This document shows positions 16,289 through 24,948 of a stretch of DNA of 64,000 nt, piece by piece. Under the pieces are notes generated by a model. That model searched no databases, was not told the DNA's origin, and saw only the letters and a list, made by a program, of their open reading frames with translations. Both the position numbers and the translations under genes were made by a program. This DNA is from Saprospiraceae bacterium. Lineage in GTDB: Bacteria; Bacteroidota; Bacteroidia; Chitinophagales; Saprospiraceae. The stretch covers positions 24,060-88,059 of the forward strand of contig JABDKX010000162.1 in the NCBI GenBank assembly GCA_013001975.1, given 5' to 3'. The number at the start of each line of letters is the position of its first letter. Within the stretch, counting starts at the first letter, position 1.

Positions 16289-17200
16289 TTAATTTTTTTT
16301 AGTTACTTCTTTAAATACATCTTCAAGTGAAGATCCTTTACTTTTCATTTCAAGAATTTTATTTTCTTGCTTTACAGCTAAATCAAATATCAGTGAACGG
16401 ATATCATTTTCACCGTTATAACTAATTTCAAACAATCGTTTATTTTCTTGTTTTATCCTCACATTATCCAAGTGGTTATGCAAAACTTCTTCAGAAATAT
16501 TATTCAGAAATTCAACAAGTACTTTTTGGCTTTGTACTGTATTTTCTGTTATATTTTCAATCAGATTATCCTGGACAACTTGTCCATTGTTTAGAATCAT
16601 AATTCTATCGCAAATAGATTCCACTTCTTGCAAGATATGAGAAGAAAAAATGATTGTTTTATTTTTTTTCAAAGAGTTGATTAAGGACCTAATTTCTATC
16701 AATTGATTAGGGTCAAGGCCTGATATTGGTTCGTCCAAAATTAAAACTTTCGGATCATGAATAATGGCTTGAGCTAAACCAACTCTTTGACGGTATCCTT
16801 TTGATAATTCAGAAATACGTTTGTTTTTTTCTTTTGACAAACCAGTTTCTTCAATGACGCGATCAACATGTTTACTTTTATTGTCCAGCTTATGAATAGC
16901 CGCAACAAAAGTCAAATACTCTTTGGTATACATTGATCCATACAGAGGATTGTGTTCAGGAAGATAGCCCATGATTTTTTTTATATCTAAATCATTCTTT
17001 CTGGTATCAAAACCACAAACAGATACATCTCCAGAACTTTGAGGCATAAAGCAAGTAAGAATTTTCATAGTGGTCGTCTTCCCTGCTCCATTGGGACCCA
17101 ATAGTCCCAAAATCTCACCTTCATTGGCTTGAAAAGAAATATTGTCAATGGCCTTTTGTTGGCCATAAAATTTAGTCAAATTGTTAACTTGTATGCTCAC
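16289..17200 (-). CDS. gldA: gliding-motility ABC transporter ATPase GldA
   Basis: 303 residues with Walker A GPNGAGKTTTMK (about 35-46), Q-loop region GYLPEHNPLY, ABC signature LSKGYRQRVGLAQAI, Walker B VLILDEPISGLDP and an H-loop in TIIFSSHIL. The C-terminal ~75 residues form the extra domain seen in GldA. It energises GldF/GldG. The start overlaps the end of truB by 17 bases, tying gliding genes to the ftsX-uppP-truB unit. In Flavobacterium gldA is encoded away from gldFG, so the joint operon here is a compact arrangement. Confidence 0.93.
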   Translation of the reverse strand: MSIQVNNLTKFYGQQKAIDNISFQANEGEILGLLGPNGAGKTTTMKILTCFMPQSSGDVSVCGFDTRKNDLDIKKIMGYLPEHNPLYGSMYTKEYLTFVAAIHKLDNKSKHVDRVIEETGLSKEKNKRISELSKGYRQRVGLAQAIIHDPKVLILDEPISGLDPNQLIEIRSLINSLKKNKTIIFSSHILQEVESICDRIMILNNGQVVQDNLIENITENTVQSQKVLVEFLNNISEEVLHNHLDNVRIKQENKRLFEISYNGENDIRSLIFDLAVKQENKILEMKSKGSSLEDVFKEVTKKN

Positions 17201-17915
17201 ACAGATCTATTTTATCACAAAATGCATCTATAGATAACGCTCTATTCACAGAATAATTTGATATTTCTGTTCTTCTTAATTCGTAAAGATAAGATGTAGT
17301 TTTTAATTCTTGACCAAGATCTCTAGCAAAAGCACGTATATATGTCCCCTTGCCACATAAAACATCAAAATTTACAAAAGGCAGATTGACATCTTGAATA
17401 TCAATTTCTAAAAATTCCACTTCCTTTGACTTGACCTTAAACTCCTTTCCTTGTCTCGCAAGTTTATACATAGCTACCCCATTGATTTTCGTTGCTGAAT
17501 ATATTGGAATCTCTTGGATTGATTTACCTAGAAAGGACTTTGCTTTTTCTATTACCATTTCCTTTGTCAAATGATCTGTAGGTGAAGCGTCACATTCATC
17601 CGTTTCTCTGTCTAAGCTAGGCGTAGTTACACCCATCTTAATCCTACCTGTATATCTTTTATTATGATTTTCTTCATTAGGAATAAGCTTTGTGTATTTT
17701 CCAACAAAAATCATTAAAAGTCCTGTTGCTAATGGGTCAAGTGTTCCATTATGGCCAACCTTAAACTTTTTGAGACCATACATTTTACGTAATTTATACC
17801 TTATCTTATTGACGACATCAAAAGAAGTCCACTCAAGCGGTTTATCAATTAGGATCATCGCGCCTGCTTTGAAGTCAATGTTACCGAGGTCTGTGTCTTT
17901 ATCGACTACTATCAT
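17184..17915 (-). CDS. truB: tRNA pseudouridine(55) synthase TruB
   Basis: 243 residues. The catalytic motif GHNGTLDPLATGLL contains the nucleophilic Asp, and the N-terminal ILIDKPLEWTSFDVV and later GTYIRAFARDLG match the TruB family. It converts U55 in the T-loop of tRNAs to pseudouridine and aids tRNA folding. The protein lacks a long PUA domain, as is usual in Bacteroidota. It sits after uppP with a 24-base gap and overlaps gldA by 17 bases. Confidence 0.96.
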   Translation of the reverse strand: MIVVDKDTDLGNIDFKAGAMILIDKPLEWTSFDVVNKIRYKLRKMYGLKKFKVGHNGTLDPLATGLLMIFVGKYTKLIPNEENHNKRYTGRIKMGVTTPSLDRETDECDASPTDHLTKEMVIEKAKSFLGKSIQEIPIYSATKINGVAMYKLARQGKEFKVKSKEVEFLEIDIQDVNLPFVNFDVLCGKGTYIRAFARDLGQELKTTSYLYELRRTEISNYSVNRALSIDAFCDKIDLCEHTS

Positions 17916-17939
17916 TTAAATTAAATAAGGAATTAAATA

Positions 17940-18731
17940 CTACATACCAACAAAGATGGCCGTAACTCCTGCAAAGATGCAATAAATTGCGAACCAACTT
18001 AATTTTGAAGCATTGACAATTTTGACCATAAATTTACAAGCCCAGATGCCCGTAAAAAAAGCAGCACTAAATCCAAGAATAAGATAAGCAACTGAAGGCA
18101 TATGTGCCATAAAATCGCCTGAAAGAAGATCTTTTGCGATTTTACCAAAAATTAAAGGGATGACCATTAAAAATGAAAACCTTGCAGCTTCTTCTTTCTT
18201 AATACCAAGCATGAGTGATGTAGCAATAGTGGACCCAGATCTCGATACGCCAGGCAATATGCCCACTGCTTGACTGATCCCAATTATTGTAGCTCTGAAT
18301 ACATTCAATTCCTTTTCTTGTGTTTTTATTTTTTCAGAAATCCAAAGTAGAAATCCTGTAAAGATCAAACAACTACCAACAAGAACAAGTTGTTGATAAA
18401 AAAACTGTTCAATGATATCATCAAAGAAAAAACCGACCAATGCAGCAGGTATCATACTTATTACAATAAATAAAACATACTTTTTAGATTCCTGGTCAGA
18501 AGGATTAAAAAACCCTCTTATAAGTTTTAAAACCTCATTACGAAATACAAAGATTGTTGCCAAAGCTGTAGCAAAATGAAGAAAAACAGTGGTCAGCATA
18601 CTTTCTTCAGCTAGGCTTTTATCACCTAAAATAAATTTAAAAATTTCTAAATGACCTGACGAACTCACAGGCAAAAACTCTGTAATGCCTTGTACTAAGC
18701 CAAGGATTATTGCTTCAATAAGTTCTGACAT
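17940..18731 (-). CDS. uppP: undecaprenyl-diphosphate phosphatase UppP (BacA)
   Basis: 263 residues, about eight membrane helices. The two BacA active-site regions are present: GLVQGITEFLPVSSSGHLE (residues ~12-30, EGxTEFLPVSSTGH-type) and PGVSRSGSTIATSL (~160-173). The enzyme dephosphorylates undecaprenyl diphosphate at the membrane to recycle the lipid carrier for peptidoglycan and surface polysaccharide; overexpression gives bacitracin resistance. It follows the DUF3098 gene by 10 bases in the ftsX operon. Confidence 0.96.
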   Translation of the reverse strand: MSELIEAIILGLVQGITEFLPVSSSGHLEIFKFILGDKSLAEESMLTTVFLHFATALATIFVFRNEVLKLIRGFFNPSDQESKKYVLFIVISMIPAALVGFFFDDIIEQFFYQQLVLVGSCLIFTGFLLWISEKIKTQEKELNVFRATIIGISQAVGILPGVSRSGSTIATSLMLGIKKEEAARFSFLMVIPLIFGKIAKDLLSGDFMAHMPSVAYLILGFSAAFFTGIWACKFMVKIVNASKLSWFAIYCIFAGVTAIFVGM

Positions 18732-18741
18732 TTATAATTGC

Positions 18742-19032
18742 TTATTTAAATAAAGCGTAAATGTTTACAACCAATCCTGAAAGGATAACGATGGGAGCAA
18801 GAACAGTGCGCTGAAATCCATATATCTTGGATTCATCCCAAATATTTGGATTTTCATTAAAGCCACCAATCATAAGCAGCATGCCTACAACTATTAAAGC
18901 AATACCAATGCCGAGCCATTTGAAGTTTTCTTTGCCAAATGTCATTTCCTTTGGTGGAGACATGGCTTGACTTCTCTTTTTAGCAGGTGTTGTAGAAGTT
19001 GTAACAATGACTTTCTTTTTTTTCTTAGACAT
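18742..19032 (-). CDS. DUF3098 family small membrane protein
   Basis: 96 residues: a basic, disordered N-terminus (SKKKKKVIVTTSTTPAKKRSQ), a conserved MTFGKENFKWLGIGIALIVVGMLLM helix and a second helix (VLAPIVILSGLVVNIYALF) separated by GGFNENPNIWDESKIYGFQ. This is the DUF3098 pattern, found in Bacteroidota nearly always between ftsX and uppP. Function is unknown; its place between a division protein and a lipid-carrier phosphatase suggests an envelope-growth role. Start is one base after the ftsX stop. Confidence 0.92.
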   Translation of the reverse strand: MSKKKKKVIVTTSTTPAKKRSQAMSPPKEMTFGKENFKWLGIGIALIVVGMLLMIGGFNENPNIWDESKIYGFQRTVLAPIVILSGLVVNIYALFK

Positions 19033-19033
19033 A

Positions 19034-19870
19034 TTAAATACTCTTTAAGAATCGACTCACTTTAAATTTTGTAATAAGATACAAACCGATTGCTATGATT
19101 AATATTGATGTAAATATAGGTTTTAGATATATATAAACGCTAAGTTCTGAAAAGTTTAGCTTAAGAAAATGACAAATTAGATAAAACGTCGAAATATATA
19201 GAATTATGGCTATAACTATAGATTTTGAAAAATATTCAAAAGATTGCTTGTACATCCCGCTATAAAGAACTTTGGGATCCATGCCTGCTAGAATTGATCT
19301 TTTGACCTCTAACTGATTGAGACTTAGGTCACTTTTTATTGTACCTGCAATAATAATTGAGCAAAATCCAAGGCAAATGATTAAGAATGGCAAAGATATA
19401 ATTGCATAGTTAAATTGGATCGTTTTGCTTGAAGACATGTTTTCATGTAGACTAATACCAGATATATGTTTGCCTAATTTCGAAGCCACCATTGAAACTG
19501 ACTGTTTTTGTTGAACAGTCAGTTTATTGAAGAAGGTCCCTTTTAAAATGTTCTTAAAAGCATTTTGATTCAAGAGGACTTTTTGTATCTCTTTATTAAA
19601 AAAAGAAGGGGCGTTTTTACTGTCAATAAATTCAATCTCAATCTTATCTATCCCTTCAATTTGGGTTAATTCACTTTCAATTATTTCTGTAATGTTTGAA
19701 GGATGTTGATTTTCAAGTTCCACAAGAATTACCGTTTCAATATTGTTTCCAACGTCGGAGGTGTCTTTTAAAAACACGAAAGTCAGAAAAAACATCACCA
19801 AAAAGAGTGCGATCCCTAATGATAATATTGTATACTTTCCAGAACCCTTATTTATAATTAAATTTGACAT
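19034..19870 (-). CDS. ftsX: FtsX-type cell division permease-like protein
   Basis: 278 residues: a helix at ~14-33, a periplasmic domain (~34-155, with VELENQHPSNITEIIESEL and an SKLGKHISGISLHENM end), and three helices in the C-terminal half. This is the FtsX layout; FtsX works with the ATPase FtsE to regulate cell-wall hydrolases at the septum. ftsE is not next to it. First gene of the seven-gene minus-strand unit ending with gldG. The start codon lies only 14 bases from the start of the divergent gene at 19885, so each promoter must lie largely in or at the edge of the other gene. Confidence 0.9.
   Translation of the reverse strand: MSNLIINKGSGKYTILSLGIALFLVMFFLTFVFLKDTSDVGNNIETVILVELENQHPSNITEIIESELTQIEGIDKIEIEFIDSKNAPSFFNKEIQKVLLNQNAFKNILKGTFFNKLTVQQKQSVSMVASKLGKHISGISLHENMSSSKTIQFNYAIISLPFLIICLGFCSIIIAGTIKSDLSLNQLEVKRSILAGMDPKVLYSGMYKQSFEYFSKSIVIAIILYISTFYLICHFLKLNFSELSVYIYLKPIFTSILIIAIGLYLITKFKVSRFLKSI
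19859..19866 (+). promoter_or_regulatory. -7 element of the divergent secreted-protein gene, inside ftsX
   Basis: TAAATTTG matches TAnnTTTG exactly and lies 18 bases before the ATG at 19885, within the first codons of the opposite-strand ftsX gene. The best upstream TTG is 28 bases away, too far for a standard -33 element. A one-mismatch -7 for ftsX (TATGTTTA) sits at 19878-19885 on the other strand. Confidence 0.35.
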
Positions 19871-19884
19871 GAGAATGTAAACAT

Positions 19885-20472
19885 ATGAACAAAATTTTTA
19901 ATCTATTTATTCTTACGGTTATTTTCTTTTTTAATATTTCAAGTTTATCGTGTCAAATATTAATTACAAATAGATCATTTGAAGGGCAAATTGCTGATGC
20001 AACGATGCCATCTGGGTGGTTTTCTCAAAGTGAAGGGACTACGCCAGATATACTTCCAGGCTATTGGGGTGTATATCTAGAACCCGAAGATGGTGATAGT
20101 TATGTCGGCTTAATTACAAGAGGAGACGGTTCTTTTGAAAGCATTGGACAAAGGTTGTCACATCCACTTTCTAATGAACATTGTTATCAATTCTCTATAG
20201 ATCTTTCATTCTCAGATAATTATTCTGGGTACAACAATCCTTTATTTCTAAAAATTTGGATATCAAACAAAAGAGGACATCGTCAGCAATTAATCTACAA
20301 ATCACCAAAGATTGATCATTTAGAATGGAAGACCTATAATGTTGAATTTATACCTGCCGAAATATCCCAATATATAATAATAGAAGCCTTTATAAGTGAC
20401 GAACGAATTCCGTATAAAGGAAATATATTACTTGACAACATGAGTCATATTTCAAACTGTAACCGAGCATAA
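19885..20472 (+). CDS. secreted carbohydrate-binding-like beta-sandwich protein
   Basis: 195 residues with a signal peptide (hydrophobic core FILTVIFFFNISSL, cleavage near LSCQ) and a single beta-sandwich domain. The pattern NRSFEG at the start, SYVGLITRGDGSFESIGQRL in the middle and GNILLDNMSHI at the end is that of jelly-roll modules used for sugar or surface binding in Bacteroidota extracellular proteins. There is no T9SS sorting tail, so it may be periplasmic or secreted by another route. It is followed 7 bases later by the GDPD gene, suggesting joint transcription. No enzyme motif seen. Confidence 0.75.
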   Translation: MNKIFNLFILTVIFFFNISSLSCQILITNRSFEGQIADATMPSGWFSQSEGTTPDILPGYWGVYLEPEDGDSYVGLITRGDGSFESIGQRLSHPLSNEHCYQFSIDLSFSDNYSGYNNPLFLKIWISNKRGHRQQLIYKSPKIDHLEWKTYNVEFIPAEISQYIIIEAFISDERIPYKGNILLDNMSHISNCNRA

Positions 20473-20479
20473 AATAAAA

Positions 20480-21310
20480 ATGATAAAAATGAATTCCTTA
20501 GACATTCAAGGCCATCGAGGTTGTAGAGGTCTGTATCCAGAAAATACAATTGATGCTTTTGTACATGCTGCCAAACTAGGTGTAAATACTTTAGAATTTG
20601 ATGTCGTCATTTCTAAAGACCATAAGGTTATTGTGTCACATGAACCATTTATGTCGCATACAATTTGCACTGCTCCAGATAATAAAGAAATTACCGAAGA
20701 AACAGAATTAGACCACAATATATATGATCTTGATTATGCAGAAATAAAAACTTATGATAGTGGATCAAAATATTTTGATCGTTTTCCATTTCAGAAAAAA
20801 ATAAAAACTTTTAAGCCAAGTCTGGCTGATGTTATTCAGGAAGTATCAAAACTGTCTCGTGATATATTTTTCAATATTGAAATTAAAAACAGACCTGAAT
20901 GGGACACAAAATTTCATCCTCCTTATCGACAATTTGCGGATTTAGTCATTTCAGAAATCACAAATCTTGGAATTTTTGAACGGACAACTGTTCAATGTTT
21001 TCAGATTCCTACATTACAATACATCAATCAAAATTATCCTCAAACCAAATTGGTTTATCTCATTGATAACTTAGATACCCCTATAGAAAATCTGAACAAG
21101 CTTGGGTTTACACCACATGTATACAGCCCATTTTACAAATTAGTAAACAAAAGTCTTATAGCGTTTGCAGAAGCCAATAAAATGCAAGTTATACCCTGGA
21201 CAGTGAATGATACAATTGCCATGAAAGATCTTATCGAATTGGGGGTAACGGGTATAATTTCTGACTATCCAGACAAATTGATCAATTTACATAAGGAATT
21301 AACTTCTTAG
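20480..21310 (+). CDS. glycerophosphodiester phosphodiesterase family protein
   Basis: 276 residues, no signal peptide. GHRGCRGLYPENTIDAF (residues ~10-26) provides the first catalytic His and the Glu/Asn metal ligands; TLEFDVVISKDHKVIVSHEP supplies Glu-x-Asp and the second His of the GDPD barrel. These enzymes hydrolyse glycerophosphodiesters to glycerol-3-phosphate and an alcohol; the end PWTVNDTIAMKDLIELGVTGIISDYPD is also typical. The start could be Met4 at 20489. The gene follows a secreted beta-sandwich protein by 7 bases. Confidence 0.93.
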   Translation: MIKMNSLDIQGHRGCRGLYPENTIDAFVHAAKLGVNTLEFDVVISKDHKVIVSHEPFMSHTICTAPDNKEITEETELDHNIYDLDYAEIKTYDSGSKYFDRFPFQKKIKTFKPSLADVIQEVSKLSRDIFFNIEIKNRPEWDTKFHPPYRQFADLVISEITNLGIFERTTVQCFQIPTLQYINQNYPQTKLVYLIDNLDTPIENLNKLGFTPHVYSPFYKLVNKSLIAFAEANKMQVIPWTVNDTIAMKDLIELGVTGIISDYPDKLINLHKELTS

Positions 21311-21358
21311 ATCCCAAATTTATTATTCATTTCTTTTGTAATTAATGGCCTGTAATCC

Positions 21359-21387
21359 TTGAAATTGTAATAGTGGCAGTATATTCG
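21359..21387 (+). promoter_or_regulatory. promoter for the lipoprotein-leuS unit
   Basis: TTG at 21359-21361, an 18-base spacer, then TATATTCG at 21380-21387, which differs from TAnnTTTG by one base. The spacing is right for a Bacteroidota sigma-70 promoter, and the predicted start lies about 12 bases before the ATG at 21405. Confidence 0.5.
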
Positions 21388-21404
21388 CAGACTAATTTCA
21401 AACA

Positions 21405-22052
21405 ATGAAAAACCTGGTTTTTTTAGCACTTGTTTTACTCTTTGCTTGTTCACCTGAAGCGAAGGTCAATGTCATTGAGACCGTTGAAAGATTTAAGGTT
21501 AATCAATTTGAAGATTCATTAGCTATAAGCAAATTAGAATTTAAAGAATCTAAGATTTTTAATAACAAAGATCAATTAATCGAACGACACAGTTTTGATG
21601 TCAATGGTCGACTAAAGGGTTTTGAAAAGCTGACATATAATAACGGCAATGCTGATTCTAAATATTTTACATCAGACTCAATGATGTTATCATATTATGA
21701 ATATCATTTCGAACATGATATCCTTTTAGAAAAAAAGGCTTATGATGCAAGTGATTCGACTTTGGTAAGAACAGAAGAATATAATTATGATGAAGCAGGA
21801 AACTTGATTGAAAAGATCATAGTTAATTCAGACGGCATGATCGCTCAAGTTTATAAATTTGCATACGATAAATTTGGAAATGAATTAGGCTTTTCTGTAT
21901 TTGATAGTTCAGGTAAAATGATATTAATAGAGTCTCATAGGATAGTAGAACTTGATCAAAAAAATAGATGGACTAAAAAATATTCAGAACGAAAAGGAAT
22001 CGTAAGGAGTTATTACACAAGAAAATTTAGTAAAATTAATATAGGAGAATAA
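21405..22052 (+). CDS. lipoprotein with YD/RHS-like antiparallel strand repeats
   Basis: 215 residues, lipoprotein signal LALVLLFAC (Cys15). The mature part is a ladder of short beta strands with YD-type turns: FDVNGRLKGFEKLTYNNG, YNYDEAGNLIEKIIV, FAYDKFGNELGF, FDSSGKMILIE. This resembles the isolated RHS/MORN-like repeat lipoproteins of Bacteroidota. Function unknown; likely outer-membrane anchored. Its stop codon directly abuts the leuS start, so the two are cotranscribed, probably without functional relation. Confidence 0.75.
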   Translation: MKNLVFLALVLLFACSPEAKVNVIETVERFKVNQFEDSLAISKLEFKESKIFNNKDQLIERHSFDVNGRLKGFEKLTYNNGNADSKYFTSDSMMLSYYEYHFEHDILLEKKAYDASDSTLVRTEEYNYDEAGNLIEKIIVNSDGMIAQVYKFAYDKFGNELGFSVFDSSGKMILIESHRIVELDQKNRWTKKYSERKGIVRSYYTRKFSKINIGE

Positions 22053-24893
22053 ATGGAATACGTATTTAGTGAGATAGAAAAAAAATGGAGAAATCAGTGG
22101 GAAAAAAGCCAACTTTATAAAGTTGAAATTGATACTGATAAACCAAAATATTATGTTTTGGATATGTTTCCTTATCCTTCTGGTGCAGGTCTGCATGTTG
22201 GCCATCCTCTAGGGTATATTGCATCTGATATTTTTAGCCGATATAAAAGGCTCAATGGTTTTAATGTGTTACATCCTATGGGTTTTGATGCTTTTGGTTT
22301 ACCTGCGGAAGAATATGCTATCGCAACAGGAGTACATCCTGAAAAATCAACTAAAGAAAATATTCAACGCTACAAAAAACAGTTAGACAACATTGGTTTT
22401 AGTTTTGATTGGAGTCGAGAGGTCATTACCTGTGATTCTCAATATTATAAATGGACACAATGGATCTTTTCGTTACTTTTTGAACATTATTTTGATCTCA
22501 GTACGAATAGTGCCAAGCCAATAAGTTCATTAACTGAAGCATTTAGCAAAGAAGGCGCTCATTCAGTTCAAGCATTCAGTAGTGATGAGTTATCTTTTAG
22601 TGCAGAGGAGTGGAATGCCTATTCTGCTTTAGAACAAAGTGACATACTTACATCTTACAGATTAGCTTATCGAAAAATAGGTTATGTTAATTGGTGCGAA
22701 AATTTAGGGACTGTTTTGGCTAACGACCAAATAAAAGATGGACTCTCTGAAAGAGGTGGTCATCCGGTTGAACGAAAAGCTATGACTCAATGGTACTTAA
22801 GAACAACTGCATATGCTGAAAGATTATTGAATGATTTAGAAAATATTGATTGGTCTTCATCTCTTAAAGCAATTCAAAGAAATTGGATTGGCAAATCCAA
22901 AGGTGCAAAATTGTTTTTTGAAATAGCAGACTATGAAAATAAATTAGAAATTTTCACGACAAGACCTGATACTATTTTCGGAGCAACTTATATGGTTCTG
23001 GCTCCTGAACATCCATTCATAGTTGACATTACCACAAATGATCAAAAGGATGAAATTGAATCATATTTAAAGTATGTAAAAACAAGATCAGAAAGAGACA
23101 GAATGTCTGACGTCAAGGAAGTGACTGGCGCTTTTACAGGAGCATATGCTATCAATCCGTTTAACAATAAAAAGATTCCAGTATGGGTAGGTGAATATGT
23201 TTTAATGGATTATGGTACGGGTGCGATCATGGCTGTCCCTTCTGACGACGAAAGGGATTTTGCTTTTGCTCAAAAGTTTGGATTGGAAGTTATTGAAGTT
23301 ATCGACAGATCCGAACATGAAGGCGCTAAAAAAGAAGACAAAGTTGGCAAACTAATAAATTCCGATTTTTTAAATGGCCTTCCAATTTTAGAAGCCATTG
23401 CGACAACATGCAATAAAATTGAAGAGATGGGAATTGGTGAAGTCAAAATAAACTATAAAATTAGAGATGCTAACTTTAGCAGACAAAGATATTGGGGTGA
23501 ACCTTTCCCTATTGTTTATAATTCTGACGGCATACCACAACTGGATCCTAATCTGCCAGTTGAACTTCCAAAAACTGATGACTTTAAGCCAACGAAAGAT
23601 GGACAGTCACCGCTCTCCAGAATATCTTCTTGGGTTGAGACACCTCTAGGAAGAAGAGAAACAGATACGATGCCAGCTGTTGCAGGTTCTTCATGGTATT
23701 ACCTCAGATATATGGATCCCAAAAATGATGATGCGTTTGCATCAAAAGAATCATTAGAATATTGGGATTCAGTTGATTTGTATGTAGGAGGATCAGAACA
23801 TGCAGTAGCCCATTTGCTCTATGCCAGATTTTGGCATAAGTTTCTTTATGATCTTGGCTATCTTCCGAGCACTGAACCTTTCAAAAAGCTTATTAATCAG
23901 GGAATGATTCAAGGTGTCATTGAATATATTGCCCTAGTAAAATCTGAAAACGGAGACAATATATTTTACAGCGAAGATGCCCTAACAAAAAATGGAATTT
24001 CAGATTATTCAAGGATTCCTGTATATATAGATTTTGTCAGTCAATATGGATTGCCAGAATCTCATTTAAATGTCGACGGTATAAAGCAATTTGTTGATTG
24101 GAGGCCTGAATACAAAGAGGCCACTTTTGTTAATTCCGACACATCGGTAACCCTTTCTAATTTAGGGCATAATTCAGATTTCAAACTACAAACGATTTCT
24201 GAAGTTGGGAAGATGTCGAAAAGATATTACAATGTTGTCAACCCAGATGATGTCGTTGAGAAATATGGTGCAGATACATTCAGATTATATGAAATGTTTC
24301 TTGGACCAATTGAACAATCCAAACCTTGGGATACCAATAGCATAGAAGGCGTATCAAAGTTTGTAAGAAAATTTTGGGGTCTGTTTTTTAAGGAAGATAC
24401 TTTTGACATTTCAGATAATGAACCCAATAAAGGAGAATTAAAAATACTTCACCAAGCTATTCAAAAGGTGGCTGATGATATAGAAAAATTTTCTTTCAAC
24501 ACCGCAATCAGTGCAATGATGATTTGCGTCAATGAACTGAGAAAATTAAAATGTAATAAGCGAAATATTCTCAGTGAATTGGTTATTGTTATCTCACCTT
24601 TTGCCCCATTTATGGCAGAAGAATTATGGCGTCTTCTTGGAAATAATGAGTCGGTACATAAACAAAAATACCCTGCCTTTAATCCTGATTATTTGGTCGA
24701 AGATGAAGTATCTTATCCCATTTGTGTAAATGGTAAAAAAAGAATGCTTAAATCATTCCCAACAGATACTGCCAAAGATGTTATGGAAAAAATGGTATTG
24801 GAGATGCCTGAATTGAGTAAATGGACAGAAGGAAAGAATATTTTAAAGGTAATTGTCGTACCAAACCGTATGATAAACATAGTTGTAAAATAA
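22053..24893 (+). CDS. leuS: leucyl-tRNA synthetase
   Basis: 946 residues. The class I HIGH motif appears as SGAGLHVGHPLGY (residues ~48-60), the KMSKR loop as VGKMSKRYYNVV (~718-729), and the CP1 editing domain includes TTRPDTIFGATYMVLAPEHP and the conserved Asp in VPSDDERDFAFA. It charges tRNA(Leu) and edits mischarged products. It is longer than the ~860-residue E. coli enzyme, with an insertion near residues 145-215 and another between ~625 and 700, both as seen in other Bacteroidota. AGGAG lies 6 bases before ATG, an unusual clear ribosome-binding site for this phylum. Confidence 0.98.
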   Translation: MEYVFSEIEKKWRNQWEKSQLYKVEIDTDKPKYYVLDMFPYPSGAGLHVGHPLGYIASDIFSRYKRLNGFNVLHPMGFDAFGLPAEEYAIATGVHPEKSTKENIQRYKKQLDNIGFSFDWSREVITCDSQYYKWTQWIFSLLFEHYFDLSTNSAKPISSLTEAFSKEGAHSVQAFSSDELSFSAEEWNAYSALEQSDILTSYRLAYRKIGYVNWCENLGTVLANDQIKDGLSERGGHPVERKAMTQWYLRTTAYAERLLNDLENIDWSSSLKAIQRNWIGKSKGAKLFFEIADYENKLEIFTTRPDTIFGATYMVLAPEHPFIVDITTNDQKDEIESYLKYVKTRSERDRMSDVKEVTGAFTGAYAINPFNNKKIPVWVGEYVLMDYGTGAIMAVPSDDERDFAFAQKFGLEVIEVIDRSEHEGAKKEDKVGKLINSDFLNGLPILEAIATTCNKIEEMGIGEVKINYKIRDANFSRQRYWGEPFPIVYNSDGIPQLDPNLPVELPKTDDFKPTKDGQSPLSRISSWVETPLGRRETDTMPAVAGSSWYYLRYMDPKNDDAFASKESLEYWDSVDLYVGGSEHAVAHLLYARFWHKFLYDLGYLPSTEPFKKLINQGMIQGVIEYIALVKSENGDNIFYSEDALTKNGISDYSRIPVYIDFVSQYGLPESHLNVDGIKQFVDWRPEYKEATFVNSDTSVTLSNLGHNSDFKLQTISEVGKMSKRYYNVVNPDDVVEKYGADTFRLYEMFLGPIEQSKPWDTNSIEGVSKFVRKFWGLFFKEDTFDISDNEPNKGELKILHQAIQKVADDIEKFSFNTAISAMMICVNELRKLKCNKRNILSELVIVISPFAPFMAEELWRLLGNNESVHKQKYPAFNPDYLVEDEVSYPICVNGKKRMLKSFPTDTAKDVMEKMVLEMPELSKWTEGKNILKVIVVPNRMINIVVK

Positions 24894-24948
24894 CTAATCA
24901 TAGATTGTATTCGTTATGTTGTAAGAATAGTTATATTTATTTATAGTT

